This document shows positions 45,252 to 54,572 of a DNA stretch of 64,000 nt, in pieces (position 1 is the first letter of the stretch; each line of letters opens with the position of its first letter). The notes beneath the pieces are model-generated. The model saw only the letters and a program-made list of their open reading frames with translations. It was not told where the DNA came from and did not search any database. The DNA lies in the NCBI GenBank assembly GCA_964391865.1, contig CAYMNQ010000001.1:248001-312000 (forward strand). The letters run 5' to 3'. This DNA comes from DASZQL01 sp964391865. Lineage in GTDB: Bacteria; Planctomycetota; Phycisphaerae; Phycisphaerales; UBA1924. A program made the position numbers and the translations under genes.

Positions 45252-46864
45252 TCAGCGGCCTCCTGTGCCGTGGAGGCGAGCGGGGAAGAGGTCGAGGAGA
45301 TCACGGGCGGGACGCCGATGCCGCTCGTTTGAGTAGACGAAGTCGAAATCTTGATCGTCTGCGCGATCGGCGCTTCCAGCGTCTTGATGATCGGCGTCGG
45401 GTACACGCCCAGCAGGATGCACCCCAGCGCCAGCGGCGTGAGCACGCCGATCTCACGCGCCGACAGATCGGCAGGCAGCGGGCCGTGATGGTGGTGCCCC
45501 TGCGGCTCGCGGTACGGGCCGAAGACGATCTTGCCGACCATCAGCAGCAGGTACATCGCCGCCACGATCATGCCCACGCCGGCGACCGCGGCGTACCACG
45601 GGCCGAGCCGCCCGGGCGTGCCGCCCACGCCGATGGAATCAGCGCCGGACTGGAACGCGCCGAGCAGGCAGTAGAACTCGCTCACAAACCCATTCAGCCC
45701 CGGCAGACCGACGGACGCCATGCTGAAGAAGACCATGAAGAACGCCCAGACGGGCATCTTCTTCGCCAGCCCCCCCACCTCTTCGAGCGAGCGCGTGTGG
45801 TAGCGCTCGTACATGAAGCCGATGCAGAAGAAGAGCGCGCCGGTCGACAGGCCGTGGTTGATCATGTAGAGCACGCTGCCGGCGAGCCCGATGGTGTTCA
45901 TCGAGAACATGCCGAGGATGCAGAAGCCGAGGTGCGCGACGGACGAGTACGCGACGAGTTTCTTGACGTCGCGCTGCACCCAGCAGATGAGCCCGCCGTA
46001 GAGGATGCCGATGATCGCGAAGTCCGCGATGAGCCATGTGTACTCCGCCACCGCGAGAGGCACGAAGGGCAGAACGAACCGGTAGATCGCGTACGTCCCC
46101 AGCTTCAGCAGCACGCCCGCGAGTACGACGGAGCCGGCGGTCGGCGCCTCGGTGTGCGCCAACGGCAGCCACGTGTGCACCGGGAAGAGCGGCACCTTGA
46201 CCGCGAACCCCGCCATCAGCGCGAAGAGAATGAACCCCTGCTCCCGCGCCGTCAGCCCGGCCGCGACTTCTTGCAGCGTGTCGATCTCGAACGTCCATCG
46301 CCCGAGGTCCGACGCCGCCACATACGCGACATAGACCAAACCGGCGAGCGCGATGATCGATCCCGTGAACGTGTAGAGGAAGAACTTCGTGGCGGCTTTC
46401 TTGCGATTCGTCGAGCCGTAGAGGCTGATGAGGATGTACATAGGCACGAGCGTGAACTCGAAGCTCATGTAGAAGAAGATCAGGTCGCGGGCGGCGAAGA
46501 CGCCGATCATCGCCGCCTGCAGCGCCATGAGCCATGCGTAGTACGTCCGCACGCGATCGGTGATCGCGGTGTACGACCCCCACACGCACAGCGGCTGGAG
46601 GAACGCCGCCAGCACGATGAGCCACAGCGCGATGCTGTCCACCCCGACGCTCAGGTTGATCCCCAGCGGCTCGATGAAGCTCACGCTCCCCGTGAACTGG
46701 AACTGCGCGGTGTTCGACCAATCGAAACGCGTCATCGCCCAGCCCGCGCCGCCCAGCCCGACCAGCGAGCCGAGCATCGCGATGCGCTTCGCCAGCGCCT
46801 CGGGCGAGAGGGCGATCATCAGCGAAGTGACGATCGGGATCAGGATGAGCAGCCACAGCTCCAT
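45248..46864 (-). CDS. nuoM: NADH-quinone oxidoreductase subunit M
   Basis: 538 residues from the ATG at 46864, which shares one base with the nuoL stop (TGATG). The Mrp antiporter-type core is present (SFEFTLVPMYILISLYG, FAVKVPLFPVHTWLPLAHTE, KKLVAYSSVAHLGFCILG). The Glu in SFEFTLVPM and the Lys in KVPLFP are the key proton-pathway residues. A longer in-frame upstream start lies inside nuoL and is rejected. Confidence 0.95.
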   Translation of the reverse strand: MELWLLILIPIVTSLMIALSPEALAKRIAMLGSLVGLGGAGWAMTRFDWSNTAQFQFTGSVSFIEPLGINLSVGVDSIALWLIVLAAFLQPLCVWGSYTAITDRVRTYYAWLMALQAAMIGVFAARDLIFFYMSFEFTLVPMYILISLYGSTNRKKAATKFFLYTFTGSIIALAGLVYVAYVAASDLGRWTFEIDTLQEVAAGLTAREQGFILFALMAGFAVKVPLFPVHTWLPLAHTEAPTAGSVVLAGVLLKLGTYAIYRFVLPFVPLAVAEYTWLIADFAIIGILYGGLICWVQRDVKKLVAYSSVAHLGFCILGMFSMNTIGLAGSVLYMINHGLSTGALFFCIGFMYERYHTRSLEEVGGLAKKMPVWAFFMVFFSMASVGLPGLNGFVSEFYCLLGAFQSGADSIGVGGTPGRLGPWYAAVAGVGMIVAAMYLLLMVGKIVFGPYREPQGHHHHGPLPADLSAREIGVLTPLALGCILLGVYPTPIIKTLEAPIAQTIKISTSSTQTSGIGVPPVISSTSSPLASTAQEAAE

Positions 46865-49155
46865 CAGGTCAGCACCCACACGATGAGGAGAAGAAGCGCC
46901 AAACCGCCCGCCATCCCGGCGGCGTACCCGTGCAACTGCCCGCCCTGGCTCGGGCGAAGCCCAGTCGCGATCAAGCGAGGCAGGAACCCGAAGAGATTGA
47001 CCAGCCCGTCGACCAGGTACTGATCGATCATGTGGAAGATGTTCGACACGATCCAAAGCGGAGTGCGGATCAGGAAGTCGTACAACTCATCCACGTACCA
47101 CTTGTTCTGAGCCCAGCGCGGGATCGGCCCGAGCATCGGCAGCAGCGCATCCGCACGGCTCACCGCCGCCGTCTTCCGGCCGGCGAGGTGCAGGACGAAC
47201 GCCACGATGATCCCGACCATCCCCACCACCGCCGAGACGTAGTACATCACCGCGTGCGGGTCGTAGCCCAGGAACGTGCCCAGCGCGCCGTGCCCCGCGC
47301 CATGCGCGGCATCGGCGACGTGCGCATCGGCACCGTGGTGCGAGCCGGGCGCCTCGAAGTTCGCCGTCGAGTGGTGCAGCATCGCGCCCACACAGCCGTG
47401 CGACTCCTTCTCGATGAAGAAGAGCCCGATCGACGCGAACGACGCCACGGCAAGAATCGCCAGCACCAGATTGATCCGCCACCCCGGCGCGTGCGGGTGG
47501 AAGTCGTGATGTTCTTGGCGGTGGTCGTGGTCCTGATAGTGATGATGATCGCTGGGCTTGTGATGGTGGGAGTCGGTGTGCGCCGCGGCGGCTGAACCGT
47601 GCGCGTGCCCATGATCATCCGCATGATCGTCATCATGCCCGTGCAGTTCATCCCCCGGCTCGTAGTGCTGCGGCCCTTCGAACACGCGGAAATACACGCG
47701 GAACGTGTAGTACGCCGTCAACCCGGCGGTCAGCAGCAGGATCCACCCGATCCACTGCGCCCCGGCGATGGTCGCTTCGGGCGTGGTGAACGCCTGCGCC
47801 AGAATCATGTCCTTCGACCAATAGCCCGCGGTGATCAGCGGGAACCCCGCGAGGTTCAGGCATCCGACCAGCATCGTGATCGACACGATGCCCCACCCCT
47901 TCATCTTCCGCAGCCCGGAGAGCTTGCGCAGATCAAGCTGCCCGGCGAAGCCGTGCATCACCGCGCCGCACGCGAGGAACAGGAGCGCCTTGAAGAACGC
48001 GTGCGTCAGCACGTGCGATGCGCCCGCCACGGTGTTCAGCACGCCCAAGCCGGCGAACATGTAGCCGAGCTGCGACACCGTCGAGTACGCCATGATGCGC
48101 TTGATATCGAACTGCGCCATGCCGATCGTGGCAGCGAGCAGCGCCGTGATCGCCCCGGTCCACGCCACGATCGTGATCGCGAAGTGCGATTGGTCCGCCA
48201 TGAACAGCGGGAACATCCGCGCGACGAGATAGACCCCCGCCGTCACCATCGTCGCCGCGTGGATGAGCGCGGAGACGGGAGTCGGCCCCTCCATCGCATC
48301 CGGGAGCCAGACATATAGCGGGAACTGCGCGCTCTTGCCGAACGCGCCGATCATCAGCAGCACCGGGATCGCCCACGACTGCCACGTCCCCGCGAGCGGG
48401 TTCCCCGCGCCGTCAACGCCCTGCGCCACCATCGCAAAGATGCGCTCGTACTCGATCGAGCCGAACGTCACGAACGTGAGGAACAAGCCGACCGCCAGCC
48501 CGAGGTCGCCGATGCGGTTGACGATGAACGCCTTCTTCGCCGCCGCGACTGCGCTCGGCTTTTTGTAGAAGTAGCCTATCAGCAGGTACGAGCACAGCCC
48601 CACGCCCTCCCACCCGAGGTAGAGCAGGACGATGTTGTTGCCCATCACCAGGCACGCCATCGAGAAGACGAACAGCGAGAACGCGGCGAAGAACCGGCCG
48701 TATCCCTTGCCGACGTCGTGCTCCATGTACTCGCTGGCGTACAGCGCGATCAGCGTCGCCAGCCCCGTGACGAAGAGCATCCACAGCCACGACAGCCCGT
48801 CCATATAGAAGCCGAAGGGTGCGGAGAACGACTGCCCGGGCTTCTCGCCCCACGACGCGCCGATCCACTCGTAGACATTGAGGTTTTGTACCCCGTGCCC
48901 ACCCGAATTCCATCCCGAGAACCCCATGAACGCGATGCCGAAACTCGCGGCCAGCGACGCCACCGTGATCCACGCGGGCAACCGCGTCTTGATCCGCAGC
49001 GCGATCGTCACGCCGCAGAGAATGCTCGCGAGCAGCGGCAAAACCGGGATCAGCGTGAGCCACGGCGGCACGACGGCCGCCGCGCCGGGCGCAGCATGAC
49101 CGCCCGCCTCGGCGGCAAGGGTCAGCATCGGGATGGTCTCAATCACGCTCGACAT
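46864..49155 (-). CDS. nuoL: NADH-quinone oxidoreductase subunit L with a histidine-rich loop
   Basis: 763 residues from the ATG at 49155 (AGGA upstream). It contains the NuoL core (VNRIGDLGLAVGLFLTFVTF; GKSAQFPLYVWLPDAMEGPT; KRIMAYSTVSQLGYMFAGLG) and a long C-terminus with a lateral-helix region. Between two late membrane helices, about residues 502-554, there is an extra loop with 19 His in 53 residues, mixed with Asp (HGHDDDHADDHGHAH, HHHKPSDHHH). Such a loop could bind Zn, Ni or Cu. It is not part of a standard NuoL. Confidence 0.94.
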   Translation of the reverse strand: MSSVIETIPMLTLAAEAGGHAAPGAAAVVPPWLTLIPVLPLLASILCGVTIALRIKTRLPAWITVASLAASFGIAFMGFSGWNSGGHGVQNLNVYEWIGASWGEKPGQSFSAPFGFYMDGLSWLWMLFVTGLATLIALYASEYMEHDVGKGYGRFFAAFSLFVFSMACLVMGNNIVLLYLGWEGVGLCSYLLIGYFYKKPSAVAAAKKAFIVNRIGDLGLAVGLFLTFVTFGSIEYERIFAMVAQGVDGAGNPLAGTWQSWAIPVLLMIGAFGKSAQFPLYVWLPDAMEGPTPVSALIHAATMVTAGVYLVARMFPLFMADQSHFAITIVAWTGAITALLAATIGMAQFDIKRIMAYSTVSQLGYMFAGLGVLNTVAGASHVLTHAFFKALLFLACGAVMHGFAGQLDLRKLSGLRKMKGWGIVSITMLVGCLNLAGFPLITAGYWSKDMILAQAFTTPEATIAGAQWIGWILLLTAGLTAYYTFRVYFRVFEGPQHYEPGDELHGHDDDHADDHGHAHGSAAAAHTDSHHHKPSDHHHYQDHDHRQEHHDFHPHAPGWRINLVLAILAVASFASIGLFFIEKESHGCVGAMLHHSTANFEAPGSHHGADAHVADAAHGAGHGALGTFLGYDPHAVMYYVSAVVGMVGIIVAFVLHLAGRKTAAVSRADALLPMLGPIPRWAQNKWYVDELYDFLIRTPLWIVSNIFHMIDQYLVDGLVNLFGFLPRLIATGLRPSQGGQLHGYAAGMAGGLALLLLIVWVLT

Positions 49156-49180
49156 TCGGTCCTGCTCTTGCTTCTTCGCT

Positions 49181-49209
49181 TCACTCGATGACTCGATGGC
49201 TCGATGCCT
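49181..49209. repeat. Inverted ATCGAG-family repeat between nuoK and nuoL
   Basis: TCACTCGATGACTCGATGGC followed by TCGATGCCT is the reverse complement of the repeat units inside purL (AGGCATCGAGCCATCGAG). It sits between the nuoK stop and the nuoL start. Confidence 0.8.
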
Positions 49210-49570
49210 ATCCCCGCAGCGCCCCCCACTCACCCGCGTCGAGCGTCTCCTTCCGCCGGAACAGCAGCACCACGAGCGCGAGGGCGAGGGCCGCCTCCGC
49301 CGCCGCGATCGTGAGGACGAAGATCACGAACGTCTCGCCCGAGTGGTTGAAGTGAAACCTGGAGAACGCGATGAGGGCGAGGGCCGCGCCCTGGAACATC
49401 ATCTCGGTGCAGAGGAACATGATGATCATGTTCCGCCGCGTGAGGAACCCGATCACGCCCAGCGCGAAGAGCGCGCACGCCACGAACAGGTAGTGGTATA
49501 GCGTGATCGGCGCGCTCAGCACTCCGGCGCTCGCGATTTCGGATGCCAGCGTCAGCAGCGCGTGGTTCAT
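49208..49570 (-). CDS. nuoK: NADH-quinone oxidoreductase subunit K
   Basis: 120 residues, three membrane helices. Conserved: the Glu in FLCTEMMFQGAALALIAFS and in VLTIAAAEAALALALVV, both in membrane helices that carry protons. The start overlaps the nuoJ stop (ATGA). Confidence 0.95.
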   Translation of the reverse strand: MNHALLTLASEIASAGVLSAPITLYHYLFVACALFALGVIGFLTRRNMIIMFLCTEMMFQGAALALIAFSRFHFNHSGETFVIFVLTIAAAEAALALALVVLLFRRKETLDAGEWGALRG

Positions 49571-50631
49571 GCGCCACCCCCCGCCGCCAACCGAGCGGCG
49601 GCGGCCTTCTCATCCTCGCTCTGCTCGATCTGCTTCCGCGCCAGCACCACGGCGCCCAGCATCGCCATCAGCAGGATCACGCCCGCAAGTTCCAGCGCCA
49701 TCGGATGCTCCGCGATCAGCGCGAAGCCGATGCCGTCGATGTTGTCGACTTTCAGCGTGTCGGGCAAGTGCAGATTGACCATCCACGGGTCCGGATTTGC
49801 CGGCCGATCACGACCGCCGCTCTTGTCAATAGCCTTCAATTCAAGTGGCAACAGTTCGAGCACGTCCGTCCGCATCATCAGCGCATCCAACTGCTCGCGA
49901 TCCGTCACCTTCAGCCGCAGCGTGTGCTTCTCCACATCCAGCACCTTCGCCACGTCCGCCAGCGCCGGCTTCTCGAACGCCTTGAACACATCGCGCCGCT
50001 CCAGCGTGCTGAGCACTTTCCGCGGCAATTGTTCGAGCAACCCCGCCGTTTTCGCGGGCGAACCCGCGGGTTTCAACTGCCCCACGCCGCCCGCGATCAT
50101 CCCCGTCATGATCGCCAGCAGCGCGAAGCCCACGCCCGTCGAGACCACCGGCTCGCGGCTGTAGGTGTCGTACGCCGTCAAACCGTCCGGGTCGTCCTCG
50201 CTCGGCGCCTGCGACGCCAGCATGATGACGAACAGGTACGTAATCAGGATCGCGCCCGCGTAGATGATGATCAGCGCGAACGCCATGAACTCCGCACCGA
50301 TAATCAGGTACAGCGCGGAACTCGCCAGAATCGTCGTGATGAAATACAGCGCCGCGTAGACGGGTTTGGGGTGCGTAATCACCCGCAGCGCTGAACCCAG
50401 CCCGATCAGCGAGAACAGGTAGAAGAACAGGCTCGGCCGGTTCTCCCCCGCCGCCAGCGCGAGCGCCAGGAACAGTCCGCCGAACGCCGCCGCCGCGATC
50501 AGTGCCCCGATCACCTGCGGGCTGACCCTCGGGCGGGGCAGCGCCAGCAGCACGCCGACACCGCCCGCCGCCAGGCACAGGTAGAGCAGGATGGGGTTCA
50601 CGATCGACTGCAAACGCGGGCTTCTCCACAC
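49567..50631 (-). CDS. nuoJ: NADH-quinone oxidoreductase subunit J, extended
   Basis: 354 residues, about twice the usual length. The canonical core starts near residue 70 (FFYLFSLIGLGSALRVITHP; PVYAALYFITTILASSALYL; IIIYAGAILITYLFVIM, the conserved pi-bulge helix). Two extra membrane helices precede it. A soluble insertion of about 105 residues (about 208-315; ending near HLPDTLKVDNIDGIG) lies between the last two core helices. Start GTG at 50631 has GGAAGG upstream; a GTG 11 codons on is possible. First gene of the nuoJKLMN operon. Confidence 0.9.
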   Translation of the reverse strand: MWRSPRLQSIVNPILLYLCLAAGGVGVLLALPRPRVSPQVIGALIAAAAFGGLFLALALAAGENRPSLFFYLFSLIGLGSALRVITHPKPVYAALYFITTILASSALYLIIGAEFMAFALIIIYAGAILITYLFVIMLASQAPSEDDPDGLTAYDTYSREPVVSTGVGFALLAIMTGMIAGGVGQLKPAGSPAKTAGLLEQLPRKVLSTLERRDVFKAFEKPALADVAKVLDVEKHTLRLKVTDREQLDALMMRTDVLELLPLELKAIDKSGGRDRPANPDPWMVNLHLPDTLKVDNIDGIGFALIAEHPMALELAGVILLMAMLGAVVLARKQIEQSEDEKAAAARLAAGGGA

Positions 50632-50862
50632 ACGCGCCTTCCGGGGGTCCGAACGGGCACGCGGCCTGCCGAACGGCGCTCGTCGTCCTGACGATGGTCG
50701 GGCAGAATACGGGCAGGGTGATGGGCGAGCAACCGACCCGCGCGATGTTCACAAGCGGCTGGGGATCAACCCGCCGCCGAGCACCACATGAGCGGGCTTG
50801 ACACGGTTTCCGACTACCATTCGCGGCAGCCACAAACGGGGGCATGAGCGTTCGGAGGAGCC

Positions 50863-51561
50863 GTGACTCGGTCGGCGGGAATCATCTCGGGCAGCGCCAC
50901 GCCGGCGGCGACCGGCGGGTATCTCGCCGCCGTGCCCAACGCGCTCACCGTCGCCCGTTTGCTGATTGCCGTCGTCTTCTTCGTGGTCCTCTCGCTCTAC
51001 CGGTTTCCCAGCGGCCCCGCTTGGGCGCTCCCGTGGGCCGCGGGGCTGTTCATCGTCGCCGCCATCACCGACGCGCTCGACGGCTGGCTCGCGCGGCGAT
51101 GGAAAGTCGTCACCGTCTTCGGGCGGATCATGGACCCCCTCGCCGACAAGGTCCTCGTTCTCGGTGCGTTCATCCTCCTCGCCGGGCGCGGCTTCTCGGA
51201 CGGCGATTCACAAGCCAGCGGCATCGAGCCGTGGATGGTCATCGTCATCCTCGCCCGCGAACTCCTCGTCACCACCATCCGCGCCGTCTTCGAAGCGCGC
51301 GGCGTCGATTTTTCCGCGTCTTTCTCGGGGAAAGTGAAGATGATCATCCAGTCCGGCGCGGTGCCGCTGATACTGATGATGGTGTGGATGCTCGCGCAGT
51401 CACCGCACGGCGAAATGTCCGGAATGATGCGATATCTCCTCCCCACCGCCGCATGGATCACGGTCGTCGTCACCGCGCTCTCGGGCGTGCCCTACATCCT
51501 CCGCGCGTGGAAACAACTCGGCTGGTCCGCGATGGTCCCGCCCCCGCCCGCGAATCCGTAG
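50863..51561 (+). CDS. pgsA: CDP-diacylglycerol-glycerol-3-phosphate 3-phosphatidyltransferase
   Basis: 232 residues from a GTG at 50863, with GGAGGA upstream. The CDP-alcohol phosphotransferase motif D-G-x2-A-R-x8-G-x3-D-x3-D is complete (DGWLARR ... GRIMDPLADK). About five membrane helices. It makes phosphatidylglycerophosphate at the inner membrane. The next gene encodes the matching phosphatase. Confidence 0.93.
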   Translation: MTRSAGIISGSATPAATGGYLAAVPNALTVARLLIAVVFFVVLSLYRFPSGPAWALPWAAGLFIVAAITDALDGWLARRWKVVTVFGRIMDPLADKVLVLGAFILLAGRGFSDGDSQASGIEPWMVIVILARELLVTTIRAVFEARGVDFSASFSGKVKMIIQSGAVPLILMMVWMLAQSPHGEMSGMMRYLLPTAAWITVVVTALSGVPYILRAWKQLGWSAMVPPPPANP

Positions 51562-51593
51562 ACACGGAGCGTCGATCGCACGGAGTCGCCCAC

Positions 51594-52094
51594 ATGAAGC
51601 AACTGCTCATCACCACCTTCGGCCTCGGCTACATGAAACCCGCGCCGGGCACCTGGGGCTCGATGCCCACCGCCGCCGCCGCGTGGCTCATGCTCCTCTT
51701 CGGCTTCGGCCCGACCATCTACTACAGCGTGCTGCTCGGGATTCTCGTCATCTTCTCGCTCGCCTGCGTGTGGGGCGGCGAGTGGGCCGAGAAGAGATTC
51801 CACAAGAAAGACCCCTCCGCCGTCGTCGCCGACGAAACCGCCGGCCAATGCATCGCGCTCCTCTTCCTCCCCAGCGCCTGGTTCACGCCGAACGAAGACC
51901 CCGGCATGCACTTCCTCCGCGTCACCTTCGTTGTCGGCGCGGCGTTCGTGCTCTTCCGCATCTTCGACATCGTGAAGCCCCCTCCCGCGCGAGGACTCCA
52001 GCGCTTGAAGGGCGGCGTCGGCATCCTCATCGACGACCTCATCGCCGGTGCCTATGCGATGCTCGTCATGCAAGCCGCGGCCCGCATCATCTGA
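51594..52094 (+). CDS. pgpA: Phosphatidylglycerophosphatase A
   Basis: 166 residues from the ATG at 51594 (GGAG at good spacing). The PgpA signatures FGLGYMKPAPGTWGSMP, ADETAGQCIAL and FDIVKPPPARGLQRLKGGVG plus DDLIAGAYA are all present. It dephosphorylates the PgsA product to phosphatidylglycerol. It lies 32 bp after pgsA, so the pair forms an operon for two consecutive steps. Confidence 0.94.
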   Translation: MKQLLITTFGLGYMKPAPGTWGSMPTAAAAWLMLLFGFGPTIYYSVLLGILVIFSLACVWGGEWAEKRFHKKDPSAVVADETAGQCIALLFLPSAWFTPNEDPGMHFLRVTFVVGAAFVLFRIFDIVKPPPARGLQRLKGGVGILIDDLIAGAYAMLVMQAAARII

Positions 52095-52224
52095 TCGCCG
52101 AGCGTTCTCGCCGGGCAGCAATCCAAGTGGTATTTGGTGTTTGAGTGGGTGCTGCGGCAGCTGCCCCGGCCTGAGCGAACCGCGATCGCTGTCCCCACGC
52201 TCGATTTTGAAGCGCGACCCCGGC

Positions 52225-52254
52225 TTGACCGACTATGGGATAACAGGATATATT
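52225..52254 (+). promoter_or_regulatory. Putative sigma-70 promoter of the cbb3 oxidase operon
   Basis: TTGACC (52225-52230), an 18-bp spacer and TATATT (52249-52254), followed by a ~53-nt leader before the ccoNO start. No clear FNR/Anr box was seen nearby. Confidence 0.55.
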
Positions 52255-52313
52255 GGTCTTATTGCCTGAATCCGCCCCGGATTGGCCGGCGGCGTGGTCG
52301 AAGGGGTCAATCG

Positions 52314-54572
52314 ATGCTGGAAGATCTCAAGCCGAGCCGTTCGCCCGACCAGTTCGTGTACGACGACGCGATCGTGCGCAAGTTTGTCTTCGCCACGATC
52401 CTCTGGGGCGTGGTGGGGATGCTCGCGGGTGTGTTCATCGCGCTGCAGCTCGTGCTGCCGAAGTTGAACTTCGGGCTGGAGTGGTTCAGCTTCGGGCGGC
52501 TGCGCCCGCTGCACACGAACGCGGTGATCTTCGCGTTCGCGGGGAACACGATCTTCGCCGCGATCTATTACTCGACGCAGCGCCTGTGCAAAGCGCGGAT
52601 GTTCAGTGACGTGCTGAGCAACCTGCACTTCTGGGGCTGGCAGGCGATCATCGTCGCCGCCGCTGTCACGCTGCCGATGGGCGTCACGCAGGGCAAGGAG
52701 TACGCCGAGCTTGAGTGGCCCATCGACCTCGCGATCGCGGTCGTCTGGGCCGGGTTCTTCGGCATGAACTTCGTGATGACTCTCGTCAAGCGGCGCGAGC
52801 GGCACATGTATGTCGCGCTGTGGTTCTATATGGCGTCGCTGCTCACCGTCGCGGTGCTGCACATCTTCAACAGCCTGGTGGTCGTCGCGGGGCCGATGAA
52901 GAGCTACTCGGTGTACGCGGGCGTGCAGGACGCGCTGATCCAGTGGTGGTACGGGCACAACGCGGTGGCGTTCTTTCTCACGACGCCCTTCCTCGGGCTG
53001 ATGTACTACTTCCTGCCCAAAGCCGCCGAGCGACCGGTCTTCTCCTACAAGCTCTCGATCATCCACTTCTGGTCGCTGGTCTTCATGTACATCTGGGCGG
53101 GCCCGCACCACCTGCACTACACCGCCCTCCCCGCATGGGCGAGCACTCTGGGCATGCTCTTCAGCCTCATGCTGTGGATGCCCTCGTGGGGCGGGATGAT
53201 CAACGGCCTCTTGACGTTGCGCGGCGCGTGGCACAAAGTCGCCGCCGACCCGGTTCTCAAGTTTTTCGTCGTGGGCGTCACCTTCTACGGCATGTCCACG
53301 TTCGAGGGCCCGATGCTCTCCATCAAGAGCATCAACTCCCTCTCGCACTACACCGACTGGACCATCGGGCACGTCCACGGCGGGGCGCTCGGCTGGAACG
53401 GGTTCATGGCGTTCGGCATGATCTACTGGCTCCTGCCGCGCCTGTACCAAACGCCGCTGTGGAGCAAGAAGCTGGCCGAGTGGCACGTGTGGCTCGGCAC
53501 GCTGGGCATCATCGGCTACTGGCTGAGCATGCAGTGGGCGGGCATCACGCAGGGTCTGATGTGGCGCGCCTTCGACGCCGCCGGCAACCTCGCGTACCCC
53601 GACTTCGTCGAGACCGTCACCAAGCTCGCCCCGATGTACTGGATCCGCGCCGTCTCGGGCACGCTCTACCTCGTCGGCGTCTTCATGCTCGCGTTCAACG
53701 CGATCATGACGTGGAAGAACCGCCCGGCGAAGTACGAGGAAGTCGTCCACAGCGCCCCGCCGCTGACGAAGACGTACACCGACCCGCCCGAGCCTACGTC
53801 CACGCTCACCAGCGTCACCGACTTCGGCAAGAAGTGCGACGAGTTCACGCAAGCCGCGTGGCACCGGCGCTGGGAGCGCCTGCCGATCTTCTTCGCCGCC
53901 GCCACCGCCGGCGCGGTGGTGATCGCGTCGCTCTTCTCGAACCTGCCGATGTTCCTCATCCGCACGAACATCCCCACCATCTCAACGGTGAAGCCCTACA
54001 CGCCGTTGGAATTGATGGGGCGCGAGATCTACATCGCGGAGGGGTGCTACAACTGCCACTCGCAGATGGTCCGCCCGATCTGGGCCGAGACCGTCCGATA
54101 CGGCGAGTACAGCAAGCCGGGCGAGTTCGTCTACGACCGCCCGTTCCAGTGGGGCTCGCGCCGCATTGGGCCTGACATCCACCGCGTGGGCGCGAAGTAC
54201 TCGTACGACTGGCACGTGCGCCACCTCGAAGAACCGCAGCAGCTCGTGCAAGGCTCGATCATGCCGACTTACGCGCACCTGCTGGAGCAGAAGCTCGACT
54301 TCGCGCAGATCCCGGCCCGCGTCCGCGCCATGAAGTGGATCGGCGTGCCCTACACAGAAGAAGAACTCGACACCGCCGCCGACCTTGCGAAAGCGCAAGC
54401 GAAGCTGATCGGCGAGCAGCTGGTCGCCCAGAAAGGCTACAAAGACATGGAGGACAAGAAGGTCATCGCGCTCATCGCGTACCTCCAGCGCCTCGGCACC
54501 GACATCAACGCCCCGGCCGACGCGCCACCCGCGCCCGCGGCAGCGGCACCCGCAGAAGGGGCCAAGCCGTGA
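52314..54572 (+). CDS. ccoNO: cbb3 cytochrome c oxidase, CcoN-CcoO fusion
   Basis: 752 residues from the ATG at 52314 (AAGGGG upstream). Residues ~1-475: CcoN, with heme and CuB histidines in LRPLHTNAVIF, YGHNAVAFFL, AGPHHLHYTAL and HVHGGALGW. Residues ~525-750: CcoO, anchored by one helix, with the mono-heme motif CYNCHSQMVRP and a downstream Met region (GSIMPTYAHL). It is the catalytic core that reduces O2 at low oxygen. It overlaps ccoQ by 4 bp (GTGA). Confidence 0.95.
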   Translation: MLEDLKPSRSPDQFVYDDAIVRKFVFATILWGVVGMLAGVFIALQLVLPKLNFGLEWFSFGRLRPLHTNAVIFAFAGNTIFAAIYYSTQRLCKARMFSDVLSNLHFWGWQAIIVAAAVTLPMGVTQGKEYAELEWPIDLAIAVVWAGFFGMNFVMTLVKRRERHMYVALWFYMASLLTVAVLHIFNSLVVVAGPMKSYSVYAGVQDALIQWWYGHNAVAFFLTTPFLGLMYYFLPKAAERPVFSYKLSIIHFWSLVFMYIWAGPHHLHYTALPAWASTLGMLFSLMLWMPSWGGMINGLLTLRGAWHKVAADPVLKFFVVGVTFYGMSTFEGPMLSIKSINSLSHYTDWTIGHVHGGALGWNGFMAFGMIYWLLPRLYQTPLWSKKLAEWHVWLGTLGIIGYWLSMQWAGITQGLMWRAFDAAGNLAYPDFVETVTKLAPMYWIRAVSGTLYLVGVFMLAFNAIMTWKNRPAKYEEVVHSAPPLTKTYTDPPEPTSTLTSVTDFGKKCDEFTQAAWHRRWERLPIFFAAATAGAVVIASLFSNLPMFLIRTNIPTISTVKPYTPLELMGREIYIAEGCYNCHSQMVRPIWAETVRYGEYSKPGEFVYDRPFQWGSRRIGPDIHRVGAKYSYDWHVRHLEEPQQLVQGSIMPTYAHLLEQKLDFAQIPARVRAMKWIGVPYTEEELDTAADLAKAQAKLIGEQLVAQKGYKDMEDKKVIALIAYLQRLGTDINAPADAPPAPAAAAPAEGAKP

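Noticed and set aside
45218..47023. Long plus-strand frame opposite nuoM and nuoN
   Set aside because: It is an Arg/Asp/His-rich shadow of high-GC genes on the other strand. The membrane-protein frames are the real ones. The same applies to long frames opposite putA, ccoNO, ccoG and the S9 peptidase.
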